A stretch of 64,000 nucleotides of DNA from Rikenella microfusus DSM 15922 (GTDB lineage Bacteria > Bacteroidota > Bacteroidia > Bacteroidales > Rikenellaceae). The position numbers and the translations under genes were made by a program. Position 1 is the first letter of the stretch; each line of letters opens with the position of its first letter. This document shows positions 9,614 to 18,368 of this stretch, piece by piece. Location: assembly GCF_000427365.1 (NCBI RefSeq), contig NZ_KE386488.1:2577882-2641881 (forward strand), written 5' to 3'. The notes beneath the pieces are model-generated. The model searched no databases. It had not been told where the DNA came from and saw nothing but the letters and a program-made list of their open reading frames with translations.

Positions 9614-10088
9614 GTTCCCAGAACCCTACGTCGAGCCATTTGCCGAACTTGTTCCCCACTTCGCTGAAGTGCGCCACTTTGCGGAACCCGAATTTCTCGT
9701 GAAGAGCCACGCTATGGGTGTTCGGCAACGTGATGCTGGCCACGGCCACGTGAAAATCCCCGTTTCTCAACTGCTTGATCAACTCCTGGTAGAGTTGGTG
9801 CCCGATTCCCTTCCCGATCCGGTCTTTGTGCAGATAGACCGTCGTTTCGACCGTATGGGCATATGCCGCACGGGTACGCCAGGTCGCAGCGTAACAATAG
9901 CCCCACACCTGTCCCTCCTGTTCGTAAACCAGATAAGGGAAGCGGGACGCTATCGCTTCGATCCGGCGGCGCATGGTTTCCGCATCGAGCGGTTCGTTTT
10001 CGAAAGTGACGACCGTATCGGTGATGTAATGGTTGTATATTTCGCAGATAGCTCCCGCATCTTCGGCGGGACGTACACGACGGATCAT
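9603..10088 (-). CDS. GNAT acetyltransferase, phosphinothricin-acetyltransferase-like
   Basis: The start is taken at 10088 (MIRRVRPAEDAGAICEIYN), the typical beginning of this family; the longer upstream frame overlaps the XRE gene. 161 residues. GNAT features: the PAT-like N-terminus with YITDTVVTFE, then YLHKDRIGKGIGHQLYQELI, whose R/Q-x-x-G-x-G/A part binds the acetyl-CoA pyrophosphate, and GFRKVAHFSEVGNKFGKWLDVGFWEL at the end. Such enzymes N-acetylate small amines such as methionine sulfoximine or polyamines. It is the last gene of a minus-strand set with XRE-cupin and glycosyltransferase. Confidence 0.8.
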   Translation of the reverse strand: MIRRVRPAEDAGAICEIYNHYITDTVVTFENEPLDAETMRRRIEAIASRFPYLVYEQEGQVWGYCYAATWRTRAAYAHTVETTVYLHKDRIGKGIGHQLYQELIKQLRNGDFHVAVASITLPNTHSVALHEKFGFRKVAHFSEVGNKFGKWLDVGFWELTF

Positions 10089-10122
10089 GGATTTGTCCTG
10101 ATTTAGGGTAGTGAACGACGAA

Positions 10123-10701
10123 TCAATAAGGGGTATAGAGTACGGCCAGCACCCGTGCCGGGCGGTCGCTTTCGTTGGCCAGGAAGTGCGGCACGACCGA
10201 ATCGTAATACACGCTGTCGCCCGCTTCGAGCCGGTAGGTTTCTTCCCCGTAATAAAGCGTGGCCTCGCCTTCCAGCACATAGACGAACTCCTCGCCCGAA
10301 TGCTCGGAACGGGGATCGGGAACTGGCGCGCCTCCGCTCGGAGCGATCTCCACCACGAGCGGTTCCATGTGTCTGTCCGCCTTGTCCTGGGCCATGGCAT
10401 AAAAATGCAGGTGGCCGTTGTATCCCTCCTCGTTCCCGGCGAAAGTCAGGTTCCCGGCAAGATCTTTCCGGCGGGTCACCACGGCCGACCGATCTTCGTC
10501 TTTGCCGGCCAGCAAAGCGCCCAGCTTGGCCCCCAACGCGCGCGAGATGCGGATCAGCACTCCCAACGAAGGATTGGTCTCGTTTTTTTCGATTTTGTCC
10601 AGTTTATCCACACTGATGCCTGCCCGCGCGGAGAGTTCTTCCAGCGAGATGCCGTTCTCTTCGCGCAACTGGCGTATGACCTGACCGATAATTGCAAGCA
10701 T
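10123..10701 (-). CDS. XRE-family regulator with C-terminal cupin
   Basis: Start at 10701 (MLAIIGQVIRQLREENG). 192 residues: an N-terminal XRE helix-turn-helix (~6-60, ISLEELSARAGISVDKLDKIEKNETNPSLGVL) and a C-terminal cupin (~115-190) with the H-x-E-like motif EHSGEEFVYVLEGEATL and GDSVYYDSVVPHF. Regulators with this build sense small molecules and often control adjacent amino-acid or polyamine genes. It starts 11 bp after the glycosyltransferase stop and lies 34 bp before the GNAT gene, so it probably regulates its own operon. Confidence 0.85.
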   Translation of the reverse strand: MLAIIGQVIRQLREENGISLEELSARAGISVDKLDKIEKNETNPSLGVLIRISRALGAKLGALLAGKDEDRSAVVTRRKDLAGNLTFAGNEEGYNGHLHFYAMAQDKADRHMEPLVVEIAPSGGAPVPDPRSEHSGEEFVYVLEGEATLYYGEETYRLEAGDSVYYDSVVPHFLANESDRPARVLAVLYTPY

Positions 10702-10712
10702 GGTTCTATGGT

Positions 10713-11528
10713 TTATCGTTCGTGTCTCAAATATTTCGCAATGCCGTTTTCGGCGCGGGCGATGCGTTCGCATTCCGTCCTGTCGCACAAATCCTGATTA
10801 AGCGCGGTACGGCTGCGGGATGCCATCGGGTGCCACAGGTGGTATTGTACGCCTCCCGCTTTGAGCGCCTTATGGGCGACGCCGCTGTTCTTCAGCCGGC
10901 AGACAAGTTCCGTGTCTTCGCCACCCCAGCCGGTGAAATCCTCATTGTATCCATTTATCCTGATGATGTCTTCGCGCCAGAAAGCCATATTGCATCCCCG
11001 GACGCGGGGTACTTTTTGCGCGTAACGCGTAGCGAGCCGGCGGCGGAGCCATCCGATCCGGATCCGGTTGGTCCAGCTGCCCTGCTGCGATCCGAAAAGC
11101 CAAAACGGAGAAAAGCCGTTCCGCAGGATACGTTCCGTAATCTTCGGGCCGAAATAGACCCGGCTGCCCAAAACGAAATACCCTCGCTCCGCCACGAAAA
11201 CATGATCTTCGATAAAATGGCGTCCCATAATCGCATCGCCGTCGATTTGGATAATGTATTCGTCCGAGATTTGCGCCATAGCTTTATTCAGAATCTCGGA
11301 TTTTCGAAATCCATCGTCGGGGTGCCAAATGTGGAGCAACGGAACGGGTATCTCCTCCCTCATGCTGTCGATCAACGCTTTCGTCCGTTCGTCGGAGCCG
11401 TCGTCGGCGATCACCACCGTGTCGGGCATCCGGGTCTGCCGCGTCAGGCTCAGCAGCGTCTGGCGCAGGTATTCGGGTTTGTTATAGGTCGAGATCAGCA
11501 GGGCGACTTTTTCGCTATCGGTTATCAT
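10713..11528 (-). CDS. Family 2 glycosyltransferase
   Basis: 271 residues, no signal peptide. GT-A fold motifs: ALLISTYNKPEYLRQTLLSL at the N-terminus, VVIADDGSDERT for nucleotide binding, the DxD-like IQIDGDAIMG for metal, and FTGWGGEDTELVCRL in the C-terminal half, typical of the galactosyltransferase-type acceptor region. It would transfer a sugar from a nucleotide donor to a lipid-linked or surface glycan on the cytoplasmic face. First gene of the set with XRE-cupin and GNAT; why these are together is unclear. Confidence 0.85.
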   Translation of the reverse strand: MITDSEKVALLISTYNKPEYLRQTLLSLTRQTRMPDTVVIADDGSDERTKALIDSMREEIPVPLLHIWHPDDGFRKSEILNKAMAQISDEYIIQIDGDAIMGRHFIEDHVFVAERGYFVLGSRVYFGPKITERILRNGFSPFWLFGSQQGSWTNRIRIGWLRRRLATRYAQKVPRVRGCNMAFWREDIIRINGYNEDFTGWGGEDTELVCRLKNSGVAHKALKAGGVQYHLWHPMASRSRTALNQDLCDRTECERIARAENGIAKYLRHER

Positions 11529-11688
11529 CGGGGTATTTTGTTTAAAGAGCCGATTCGCGCATATCCGTCGGGCGTCGGGATAATTCGGATCGGCTCTGTC
11601 ATCATGAGGCGTAAAAAACTCGGCAGCCAGTTTTATGCGGGCCGCGAATATTGATGTTATCCGCGGCCGTTAGGGTTCCGCCGAAGAC

Positions 11689-13380
11689 TTACCGGTTCTG
11701 TCCAGGCTGTACGACTTTGAGCCGTTCCCCGGCCGCCTGTTTCACCATCTCCTTCCACTCTTCGCTGTATCCGGGGAAATCCGGCGACGCGGGAATGCCG
11801 CGGCCGTTCCCGTTGTCCATGAAGACCCCTTCGGACACCTCTTTTTTGACATTGCCGTCGATGTACTTCACCAGCAGGTAGCGGTCGAGGTCCACCCAGG
11901 TCTGGAACAGCCGCTGCGCGGTATTCACCGAGTAGTCGGTTAGGAAATCGACCGCCAGTTGCGGGTTCTGTTTGTAGAGCATTTCGGCGGCGGCGTCCAC
12001 TGCCGGCTGTTCGGCGAAACAACGCTCCTCGAAACGGTTCATGGCCCGTTCCACGTCCGGATGGATGATGTCATAGCGGCCGTATGCGAAGTTGGTCACC
12101 CGGTTCACCACCCAGAACATCGAAGTCTCGGAATAGGTCGTCATATTGCCGTTCCCGACAGCATAAGCCTGCGGGATACGGTCGGTACAGCAGTAAATCG
12201 GCGTCAGCGGCGAGCTGTCCGTATCGTCCACTCCGAACCAGAGCACGCCCCCGATCGGGTCGGGCAGCCAGCTGCGGCATTCGCCCACGTACCACCAGCC
12301 GGTCTGTTGCGTGGCGATGGCCCGTTCGTTGGTGAACTCTTCGTCGCCGACCTTGAAAGTCATCGGCCGCCAGCGGTAGGGCAGTTTGAAAGGCCCCGCG
12401 CCCGGATCGCAGGTCATGTCCAGCTCGGTCCCCTCGAAATGGTTGCGCATGAATTCGGCCACGTCCCTGACGGTCAGTTTCCGGTTCGGGGTCACCCACA
12501 GCGGCAGCCGGTTGTCGGGATTTTTGCCGGTCACATGGTCGAGGTATTTGTCCATCCCGTCGGTCACCTGCCGGAATACGCTCCACACGCGGGCTTCGCA
12601 GCCGCGCATCGAGCTGTAATCCATCGGATTGTAAACCGCGGCAAAGTCGAAATCCTTGTCGCTGCCTTTGTAAAGGCCCTGCTCACGGGCGAACGAGATC
12701 ACGTCCGGCGAGTAAATGCAGTTCTCGGGGTCGTTCAGCGGGAAAGTGGTGATCCGCGCCTGGTTGGCATGGGCCGAAATCGCCCCGTCCGGGATGCGGC
12801 GGGCCACCCATACGGCGCCTTTGTTGGCATTCTTGCCGTCCACCATCTTCACTCCCTTGCCGATGATCTCGACCACCCACACTTCGTTCGGGTCGGCGAT
12901 CGAAATCGACTCGCCCGAGGAAGCGTAACCGTATTCGGCCACCAGATCGGTCATCACTTTCAGGGCTTCGCGGGCCGTTTTGGCCCGTTGCAGGGTAATG
13001 TACATCAACGAACCGTAGTCCATGATCCCGTGCGGATCGACCAGCTGCGGCAGGCCGCCCCACGTGCTCTCGCCGATCAGCAACTGGTGTTCGTTCATGT
13101 TTCCGACCACCGAGTAGGTATGTTCCGCCTGCGGTATCTCGCCCAGGAATTTTCCGGTGTCCCACTCGTACACTTTCATCATCGTTCCGGCCGGATAATC
13201 GGCCGCCGGGCGGTAATACAGTTCTCCGTACAGCGTATGGGAGTCCGCCGAATAGCTGATCATGGTCGAACCCGTCTTGGACGCCCCTTTCGTCACGAGA
13301 ATGTTGGTGCACGCAACGGCGCTCTGTTGGGCCAGGAACACCCCGGAAAGCAATGCCGCGAAAAGTTTTGTTTTCTTCAT
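11689..13380 (-). CDS. C69-family dipeptidase
   Basis: Start at 13380 (MKKTKLFAALLSG), which begins a clean signal peptide; the open frame upstream runs over the divergent gene. 563 residues. Cleavage after SAVA would expose CTNILVTKGAS, with the N-terminal Cys that is the nucleophile of the C69 (N-terminal nucleophile) family. Other family stretches: STMISYSADSHTLYGELYYRP, VVGNMNEHQLLIGESTWGG and ESISIADPNEVWVVEIIGKG. It should cleave dipeptides in the periplasm, feeding peptide nutrition. It is divergent from the YggS gene; TATATTTG (minus strand, plus coordinates 13445-13452) is a good -7 element for it. Confidence 0.9.
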   Translation of the reverse strand: MKKTKLFAALLSGVFLAQQSAVACTNILVTKGASKTGSTMISYSADSHTLYGELYYRPAADYPAGTMMKVYEWDTGKFLGEIPQAEHTYSVVGNMNEHQLLIGESTWGGLPQLVDPHGIMDYGSLMYITLQRAKTAREALKVMTDLVAEYGYASSGESISIADPNEVWVVEIIGKGVKMVDGKNANKGAVWVARRIPDGAISAHANQARITTFPLNDPENCIYSPDVISFAREQGLYKGSDKDFDFAAVYNPMDYSSMRGCEARVWSVFRQVTDGMDKYLDHVTGKNPDNRLPLWVTPNRKLTVRDVAEFMRNHFEGTELDMTCDPGAGPFKLPYRWRPMTFKVGDEEFTNERAIATQQTGWWYVGECRSWLPDPIGGVLWFGVDDTDSSPLTPIYCCTDRIPQAYAVGNGNMTTYSETSMFWVVNRVTNFAYGRYDIIHPDVERAMNRFEERCFAEQPAVDAAAEMLYKQNPQLAVDFLTDYSVNTAQRLFQTWVDLDRYLLVKYIDGNVKKEVSEGVFMDNGNGRGIPASPDFPGYSEEWKEMVKQAAGERLKVVQPGQNR

Positions 13381-13444
13381 TTGTATGCTGTAAATTTGTT
13401 TTGTTTCATTCGTCGCATTCCCCCCGTCCGGGGAGATGTAATGA

Positions 13445-13452
13445 CAAATATA
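13445..13452 (-). promoter_or_regulatory. -7 element upstream of the C69 dipeptidase gene
   Basis: TATATTTG on the minus strand matches TAnnTTTG and lies 65 bp before the ATG at 13380. No clear -33 TTTG is visible at the usual distance, so this is a half-supported promoter. Confidence 0.4.
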
Positions 13453-13470
13453 AAAATTTTTCTGAACAGA

Positions 13471-14133
13471 ATGGGAAGGATCGCAGACAATCTGGCCCGA
13501 ATACGGGAAACGCTGCCCGCCGGCGTCACGCTGGTCGCCGTGTCGAAATTCCATCCGGCGGAAGCGCTGATGGAGGCTTACGGGGCCGGACAACGCGTTT
13601 TCGGGGAGAGCCGCCCGCAGGAGCTGGCTGCCAAATACCGCGAATTGCCCAAGGATATCGAATGGCACATGATCGGTCACCTGCAGACCAACAAAATCAA
13701 ATACATCGCGCCGTTCGTATCGCTGATCCATTCGGTCGATTCCCTGAAGCTGGCCGAGGCGATCGACAAGGAGGCGGCCAAGGCGGGAAGAGTGCTCGAC
13801 GTACTGCTCCAGCTGCATGTCGCGCAGGAAGAGACCAAATTCGGCTGGGATGCCGCCGAACTGGAACATTTTTTGCAGGAGAAGATCTTAATGCGCCTGG
13901 AGCATATCCGTGTCCGCGGTCTGATGGGGATGGCATCGCTGACCGACGACATGTCGCAGGTCCGAGACGAATTCCGTACATTGCGGCACGCGTTCGAGGC
14001 GTTTCGGGAAAAGTACCTGCCGGAAATGGATATCCTGTCGATGGGCATGTCGGGAGACTATCCGTTGGCCGTCGAAGAGGGGGCGACGATGGTGCGCATC
14101 GGGAGCAGCATTTTCGGCGCACGAGCATACTGA
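13471..14133 (+). CDS. YggS-family PLP homeostasis protein
   Basis: Two ATGs are possible: 13441 and 13471. 13471 (MGRIADNLARIRETLP) is preferred since family members begin a few residues before the NLxxI helix; this gives 220 residues, the usual length. Single alanine-racemase-like TIM barrel: TLVAVSKFHPAEA holds the PLP-binding Lys (~residue 30), followed by VFGESRPQEL, WHMIGHLQTNK, SVDSLKLAEAI and, near the end, LSMGMSGDYPLAV and RIGSSIFGAR for the phosphate. It binds PLP in the cytoplasm and buffers B6 and amino-acid pools; no catalytic reaction is known. The stop is TGA. Confidence 0.9.
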   Translation: MGRIADNLARIRETLPAGVTLVAVSKFHPAEALMEAYGAGQRVFGESRPQELAAKYRELPKDIEWHMIGHLQTNKIKYIAPFVSLIHSVDSLKLAEAIDKEAAKAGRVLDVLLQLHVAQEETKFGWDAAELEHFLQEKILMRLEHIRVRGLMGMASLTDDMSQVRDEFRTLRHAFEAFREKYLPEMDILSMGMSGDYPLAVEEGATMVRIGSSIFGARAY

Positions 14134-14174
14134 CAACGTAACATTACCAAACCACACTAACAATTTTTCAATCC

Positions 14175-15152
14175 ATGGAAAGAATCAAAACGAAATATCT
14201 GGGCCTGGAGCTGAAAAGCCCGGTCATTCTGAGCAGTTCGGGCCTCACCTCGACCCTGCAACGCATCAAGGACGCCGAAGCGGCGGGCGCAGGGGCCGTG
14301 GTGCTCAAGTCCATCTTTGAGGAACAGATCATGAGCGAAGTGGCCCATGTGGACAGCTACAGCGATTATCCGGAGGCAGCGGACTACGTCCGTGCTTATG
14401 TGCAGGAAAATAGCCTGGGACTGTACCTGAAACTGATCGAAGACGCCAAACAGCAGTGCGACATCCCGATCATCGCCAGCATCAACTGCCGCCGGGCTGG
14501 CGAATGGGTCAATTACGCCCGGGTGATCGAAGCTGCCGGAGCCGACGCCTTGGAACTGAACATCTTCCTGCTGCCCACGGACAAAGAGACTTCGTCGGAC
14601 GAGATCGAACGCAACTACCTCGAAATCATCGCGCAGGTGAAAGAGGCGATCACGATCCCGCTGTCGGTGAAACTCGGCGCCGGATTCACGAATCCGCTGG
14701 CTGTCGTGCGCGAGATCTATTACCGGAACGTGAAAGGGGTCGTGCTGTTCAACCGTTTTTATCCGACCGACATCGATATCGAAAGGATGAGCGTGAAGGC
14801 CGGCGACATTTTCAGCCACTCGTCGGAACTGGCCAATGTCCTGCGCTGGACGGCGTTCGTGAACGGTTCGTTGCCGTTGATCGACGTGGCCGTATCCACG
14901 GGCGTGCATACGGGAGCCGACGCCGTGAAAGCGATGCTGGCCGGAGCTTCGGCAGTCGAGATCGCGAGCGTCGTCTATGAGAAAGGGCTGGACGTGATTG
15001 GAGAGATGAACGACTTCGTCCGGGATTGGATGCGCAGGCATGACTTCCAGACCACGCGCGATTTCATCGGACGGATGAATGCCAAAAACATTCCGAACCC
15101 GATGTTATACGAACGCACCCAGTTCATGAAATACTATTCCAACCACGAATAG
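14175..15152 (+). CDS. Dihydroorotate dehydrogenase-like flavoprotein
   Basis: 325 residues, a TIM-barrel FMN enzyme of the class 1 DHODH-like group. Seen: KTKYLGLELKSPVILSSSGL at the start, GAGAVVLKSIFEEQI, IASINCRRAGEWVNYA, the acidic pair GADALELNIF, PLSVKLGAGFTNP, and GASAVEIASVVYEKG for FMN phosphate. The usual DHODH active-site motif NxSxPN is replaced by LNIFLLPTDKE, so this is likely not PyrD; close relatives are annotated only as DHODH-like. It sits 41 bp behind yggS and ahead of a strong terminator. Confidence 0.85.
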   Translation: MERIKTKYLGLELKSPVILSSSGLTSTLQRIKDAEAAGAGAVVLKSIFEEQIMSEVAHVDSYSDYPEAADYVRAYVQENSLGLYLKLIEDAKQQCDIPIIASINCRRAGEWVNYARVIEAAGADALELNIFLLPTDKETSSDEIERNYLEIIAQVKEAITIPLSVKLGAGFTNPLAVVREIYYRNVKGVVLFNRFYPTDIDIERMSVKAGDIFSHSSELANVLRWTAFVNGSLPLIDVAVSTGVHTGADAVKAMLAGASAVEIASVVYEKGLDVIGEMNDFVRDWMRRHDFQTTRDFIGRMNAKNIPNPMLYERTQFMKYYSNHE

Positions 15153-15177
15153 AAACTTCCGGCATTTCATACTCTGA

Positions 15178-15229
15178 ACGACGCCGGTTCCTTTGCCGCT
15201 ACGGCAGCAAAGGAACCGGCGTCGTTTTA
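15178..15229 (+). terminator. Rho-independent terminator, 19-bp stem
   Basis: A perfect inverted repeat, 15178-15196 against 15207-15225, with a 10-nt loop and a T run ending at 15228. It closes the yggS-DHODH-like transcript. Confidence 0.9.
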
Positions 15230-15521
15230 GTCCATCGTCCTTTTACGCCGGATATCTCCGTTTCCATTCATGGATATTGGGTTTCAAAACGGCTTGGTGT
15301 AAGTTTATCCATCTTGCTATCCCGCCTCTTATATAATAGCTTATTCAAACCAATAAAACAATCGGAATTGAAAATTTTGTTCAATTTTCAAATATCTCAT
15401 AATCAACGATTTGAATTTTATTGAAAATTCCGTGTACAAGATATTACCGAATGAGTCCGTTTTATGAACTTGTAAAATCGAACGGGAAAAAAGAATTTCG
15501 CGGCGTATTTAGCTGTAGATT
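15230..15521. other. AT-rich leader of the IdeS-like gene with inverted repeats
   Basis: No gene is seen in these 290 bp. Two short perfect inverted repeats occur in the AT-rich part: TTGAAAAT/ATTTTCAA around 15367-15391 and GAATTTT/AAAATTC around 15413-15431. They share a GAAAATT core and lie 95-155 bp before the ATG of the protease gene, so they may be a regulator site. No clean -7 element can be assigned. Confidence 0.4.
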
Positions 15522-17339
15522 ATGAGACTTGGAACGACATACTACCGTTTTATATATTGCATCTTCCTCGTTTTGCTTTGGACGGGATGTTCGGAACGAA
15601 TCGATCGGCTCGCAGAAGAAGACGGGTTCGTAGACTTCGTCTTTAGCCGGGAGGCTCCGCAAACGCGGGCGGACATCGGCGAAGACGGCAGCGGCTCATT
15701 TACCGACGGAGACCGAATCGGGCTTTATATCGAACAGCAAATTGGGACATACCGGCATATCGTCCTGACACGGCAGAACGGCACGTGGACGCCGCGGCTC
15801 AGAAAAAGCGATCTGGGCGAAGGGCTGGTAACCCTCAATGCCTATTATCCGGCACGCGACGACATACAGGACGAAGTTACGGACAGCAGGCACAAACATT
15901 CGGTATCGACCGACCAGCAGGCGGAAGGTTACGAGGCTTCGGACTTATTATGGTCGAACCGAACGATCAATACCGCAACGTTGATCGGCAGCCGTATCGA
16001 ACTGCCGTTCAGCCACGGAATGCACCGCCTGGTGGTGGAATTGGAGAGCGAAACGGGCGGGCTGCCCGAAGACCTGACAGTCAGCGTTCGTGGCCGGACC
16101 CAGGGAACAGCCTATTTGTTTACCGGTCAAGTAACGCCCGCGGAAGACTCGAAAACAGAGTGGATCGAAGCCCGGAAACTCGGCGACGGTCGTTACTGCG
16201 CCGTATTCTATCCGCAAAAGCTGAAACAAGGCGAAGAGTGGGTGAAGATTACGGCTTCCGCCAAGGAATCCGTCTATAAATCCCCGGCGTCGGTCAGCGG
16301 CAATTCGTCGCTCGAACAGGGGAAACAAACCGTTTTGCACCTGACCCTCCGGTCGAACGGCGCGGCGGATCCCGATCCGGTACCCGGCGATTGGGCGAAC
16401 AGCAAACGCTGGGTGTATGGGATCAGCGGCCCCACGTTCCCCGACAATATTACGGATGCCGCGGAATATTATCCGGGGGCTCCCGAAAAATTCCCATCGG
16501 ACGCATGGTTCCGCCTGCCGGGATTCAAAGTGCAGTTTCTGAATTGGAATCCGGCGTGGGGCTGGTACGACTGCGACAAACGAAACCTATACGGCGACCA
16601 TCCCGAATTTATTGCAGATGGCAGTATGTGCTGGGCGGCCGCGGCTTCGAACCTGCTGCACTGGTGGATGTACCATAACCGAAAATATATCGAGAAGTAC
16701 GATGAAGTCTACGGAACGGCTCCGTACCCGAGATACCCGCGGCCGTCGATGGAATTCACCGATACGAAGGAGAGCGAGATATTCGATTTTTTCCGTGAGA
16801 ATTTCAAAAACAACGGCAACTGGGACGCCGCAGGCGTGAATTGGTTCATCAACGGCATTTCTCAGGGCCTCAATCCGAATAACGCGGATATTTATGAATA
16901 TTTCGGAGGATATTTCAGTCGCGTTTTCGGGAAAAAGACGGTCGCTACCACCTATAAGGCGCTGGACAAAGAGAAATTCAATAACATCATCAAAGAAGCC
17001 CTGAACAATAAACAGGCTTTGGGGTTCACCCAGGCGCTGCTCAGTCAGGCAGGAACTCATGCCATGGTGATTTGGGGGGTGGAGTTCGACGAAAACGGAT
17101 ATGTATCGGCCATTTATTACGTGGACAATAACGATTATTACAATTTTGAAGTAACGGGAGGGGCAATTTACCAGCACCACCGCCTAATCCGGACCACCGT
17201 TGATTATCGGGAAGGGGATATGTGGCCCATACGTATGAGCAATTCGGATTACTTGGCCATCAGCGCCCTCACGACCGTGGATTTGAAACGCGACGACTGG
17301 CAGGCCGCTTTCCCCGACGTACAGCCTGACGAAGAATAA
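15522..17339 (+). CDS. IdeS/Mac-type cysteine protease fused to a fimbrillin-like domain
   Basis: 605 residues. Lipoprotein signal with LLWTGCSE (Cys ~23). Residues ~30-280 look like the fimbrillin/Mfa_like_1 fold (FTDGDRIGLYI, SDLLWSN, LPFSHGMHRLVVEL, a classical pattern in these proteins). Residues ~285-600 match the IdeS/Mac (C66) IgG-cleaving family: SMCWAAAASNLLHWWMYHN supplies the catalytic Cys (~369), FINGISQGLNP, then GTHAMVIWGVEFDENGYV with the catalytic His, and AIYYVDNNDYY with the Asp/Asn. LHWW and the spacing of these motifs are as in IdeS. It would sit on the cell surface and may cleave immunoglobulin or another host protein; the substrate is inferred only. The fimbrillin-like lipoprotein gene follows by 33 bp. 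Confidence 0.8.
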   Translation: MRLGTTYYRFIYCIFLVLLWTGCSERIDRLAEEDGFVDFVFSREAPQTRADIGEDGSGSFTDGDRIGLYIEQQIGTYRHIVLTRQNGTWTPRLRKSDLGEGLVTLNAYYPARDDIQDEVTDSRHKHSVSTDQQAEGYEASDLLWSNRTINTATLIGSRIELPFSHGMHRLVVELESETGGLPEDLTVSVRGRTQGTAYLFTGQVTPAEDSKTEWIEARKLGDGRYCAVFYPQKLKQGEEWVKITASAKESVYKSPASVSGNSSLEQGKQTVLHLTLRSNGAADPDPVPGDWANSKRWVYGISGPTFPDNITDAAEYYPGAPEKFPSDAWFRLPGFKVQFLNWNPAWGWYDCDKRNLYGDHPEFIADGSMCWAAAASNLLHWWMYHNRKYIEKYDEVYGTAPYPRYPRPSMEFTDTKESEIFDFFRENFKNNGNWDAAGVNWFINGISQGLNPNNADIYEYFGGYFSRVFGKKTVATTYKALDKEKFNNIIKEALNNKQALGFTQALLSQAGTHAMVIWGVEFDENGYVSAIYYVDNNDYYNFEVTGGAIYQHHRLIRTTVDYREGDMWPIRMSNSDYLAISALTTVDLKRDDWQAAFPDVQPDEE

Positions 17340-17372
17340 GAACGGACAATTACGACAAACGAAAGGATATAT

Positions 17373-18254
17373 ATGAACAGGAAAACGCGCATTGCAGCTT
17401 TGCTCGCAGCAGCCGGCCTGGCGCCGCTGCTGACGGCATGCGAAGGAACGACCCAAAACGGAAAAGGACCGACCGAAATCAATATCGCCACATCTATCGA
17501 CGCACTCGCGAAAGCGCCGCAACTGGACCAGAACGGGGCGGGAAATTTCGCGCCCGGAGACCGGTTCGCGCTGAATATCGCCGCCGACGGGTTCGAATCC
17601 GTACTGAAAGACTATACCGTAGGTTCTACCGAACTGTTCTGGGAGGATCTCGGGCTGCCCGATGCAGCCGGGACGGTGAACTTCTCCGGATGCTATCCCT
17701 GGCCCGAAACGGTACGGGAGGGCGCATTCACATTTACCGCGCCTTCGACCGCGGACAAGGATCTCTTGCTGGCAAAAGCGGTACGGACGGACAAAGGGTC
17801 CGTAAAACCGGTGAAACTCGCCTTCTCACATGCGCTGCACAAACTGGCGGTACGGTACGTGTCGGACGGTTCCTATTCGGACGAAGAGCTGGCCGGAGTG
17901 GTCACTTCCCTGAGGGCTTTGTCCTCCTGCACGGTGGATCTGGAAAAAGGAGAGGTACTGGAAGGAACGCAGACGGCGGAGGCCGAAACGGACGAGGTAT
18001 CCGGAAAGGAGGTCGCTTTCCTGCTGGTGCCACAACCCAAGGACGGAGTGGTGCTCAACGTCCGCTTCAAGGGTATCGACAAAACGTTCCTGCTGCCGGC
18101 CGCAACGACGGAGGGAATACCGCTGACCCGTCTGGAAGGGGGAAAAACGCTGACGGTCGAACTGACGGTCGCCAAAGACGGGATCAGAATCGACGCTTCA
18201 CAAATCGGGGGATGGAATTCCCAGGGAAATATCGACGGCGAAATTATCATCTGA
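17373..18254 (+). CDS. Fimbrillin-family lipoprotein
   Basis: 293 residues. Lipoprotein signal LLTACEG (Cys ~24). Mfa_like_1 pattern: NFAPGDRFALNIAADG, ELFWEDLGL, VNFSGCYPW, then VKLAFSHALHKLAVRYV, which is the family's FxHxxxKLxV strand, and a late KTLTVELTVAKDGI strand. It is downstream of the IdeS-like protease by 33 bp and shares with it the same kind of N-terminal domain, so the two probably meet at the cell surface. Whether it polymerises, anchors or shields the protease is unknown. The stop is TGA. Confidence 0.75.
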   Translation: MNRKTRIAALLAAAGLAPLLTACEGTTQNGKGPTEINIATSIDALAKAPQLDQNGAGNFAPGDRFALNIAADGFESVLKDYTVGSTELFWEDLGLPDAAGTVNFSGCYPWPETVREGAFTFTAPSTADKDLLLAKAVRTDKGSVKPVKLAFSHALHKLAVRYVSDGSYSDEELAGVVTSLRALSSCTVDLEKGEVLEGTQTAEAETDEVSGKEVAFLLVPQPKDGVVLNVRFKGIDKTFLLPAATTEGIPLTRLEGGKTLTVELTVAKDGIRIDASQIGGWNSQGNIDGEIII

Positions 18255-18276
18255 CAACACTCGCCTCAAACCGAAA

Positions 18277-18299
18277 AGAGCCGGCGCTCACCCGGCTCT
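18277..18299 (-). terminator. Terminator for ogt
   Basis: AGAGCCGG (18277-18284) pairs with CCGGCTCT (18292-18299), loop of 7. On the minus strand the hairpin is followed by a T run, so it serves the ogt transcript arriving from the right; it may also help stop the convergent fimbrillin-like transcript. Confidence 0.6.
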
Positions 18300-18368
18300 G
18301 GCTATGCTGAATACGGAGGGCAATGGTTTGCCGGCGGCTCGTCCCGGCCCCCCGGTTTACCTGTCCGT

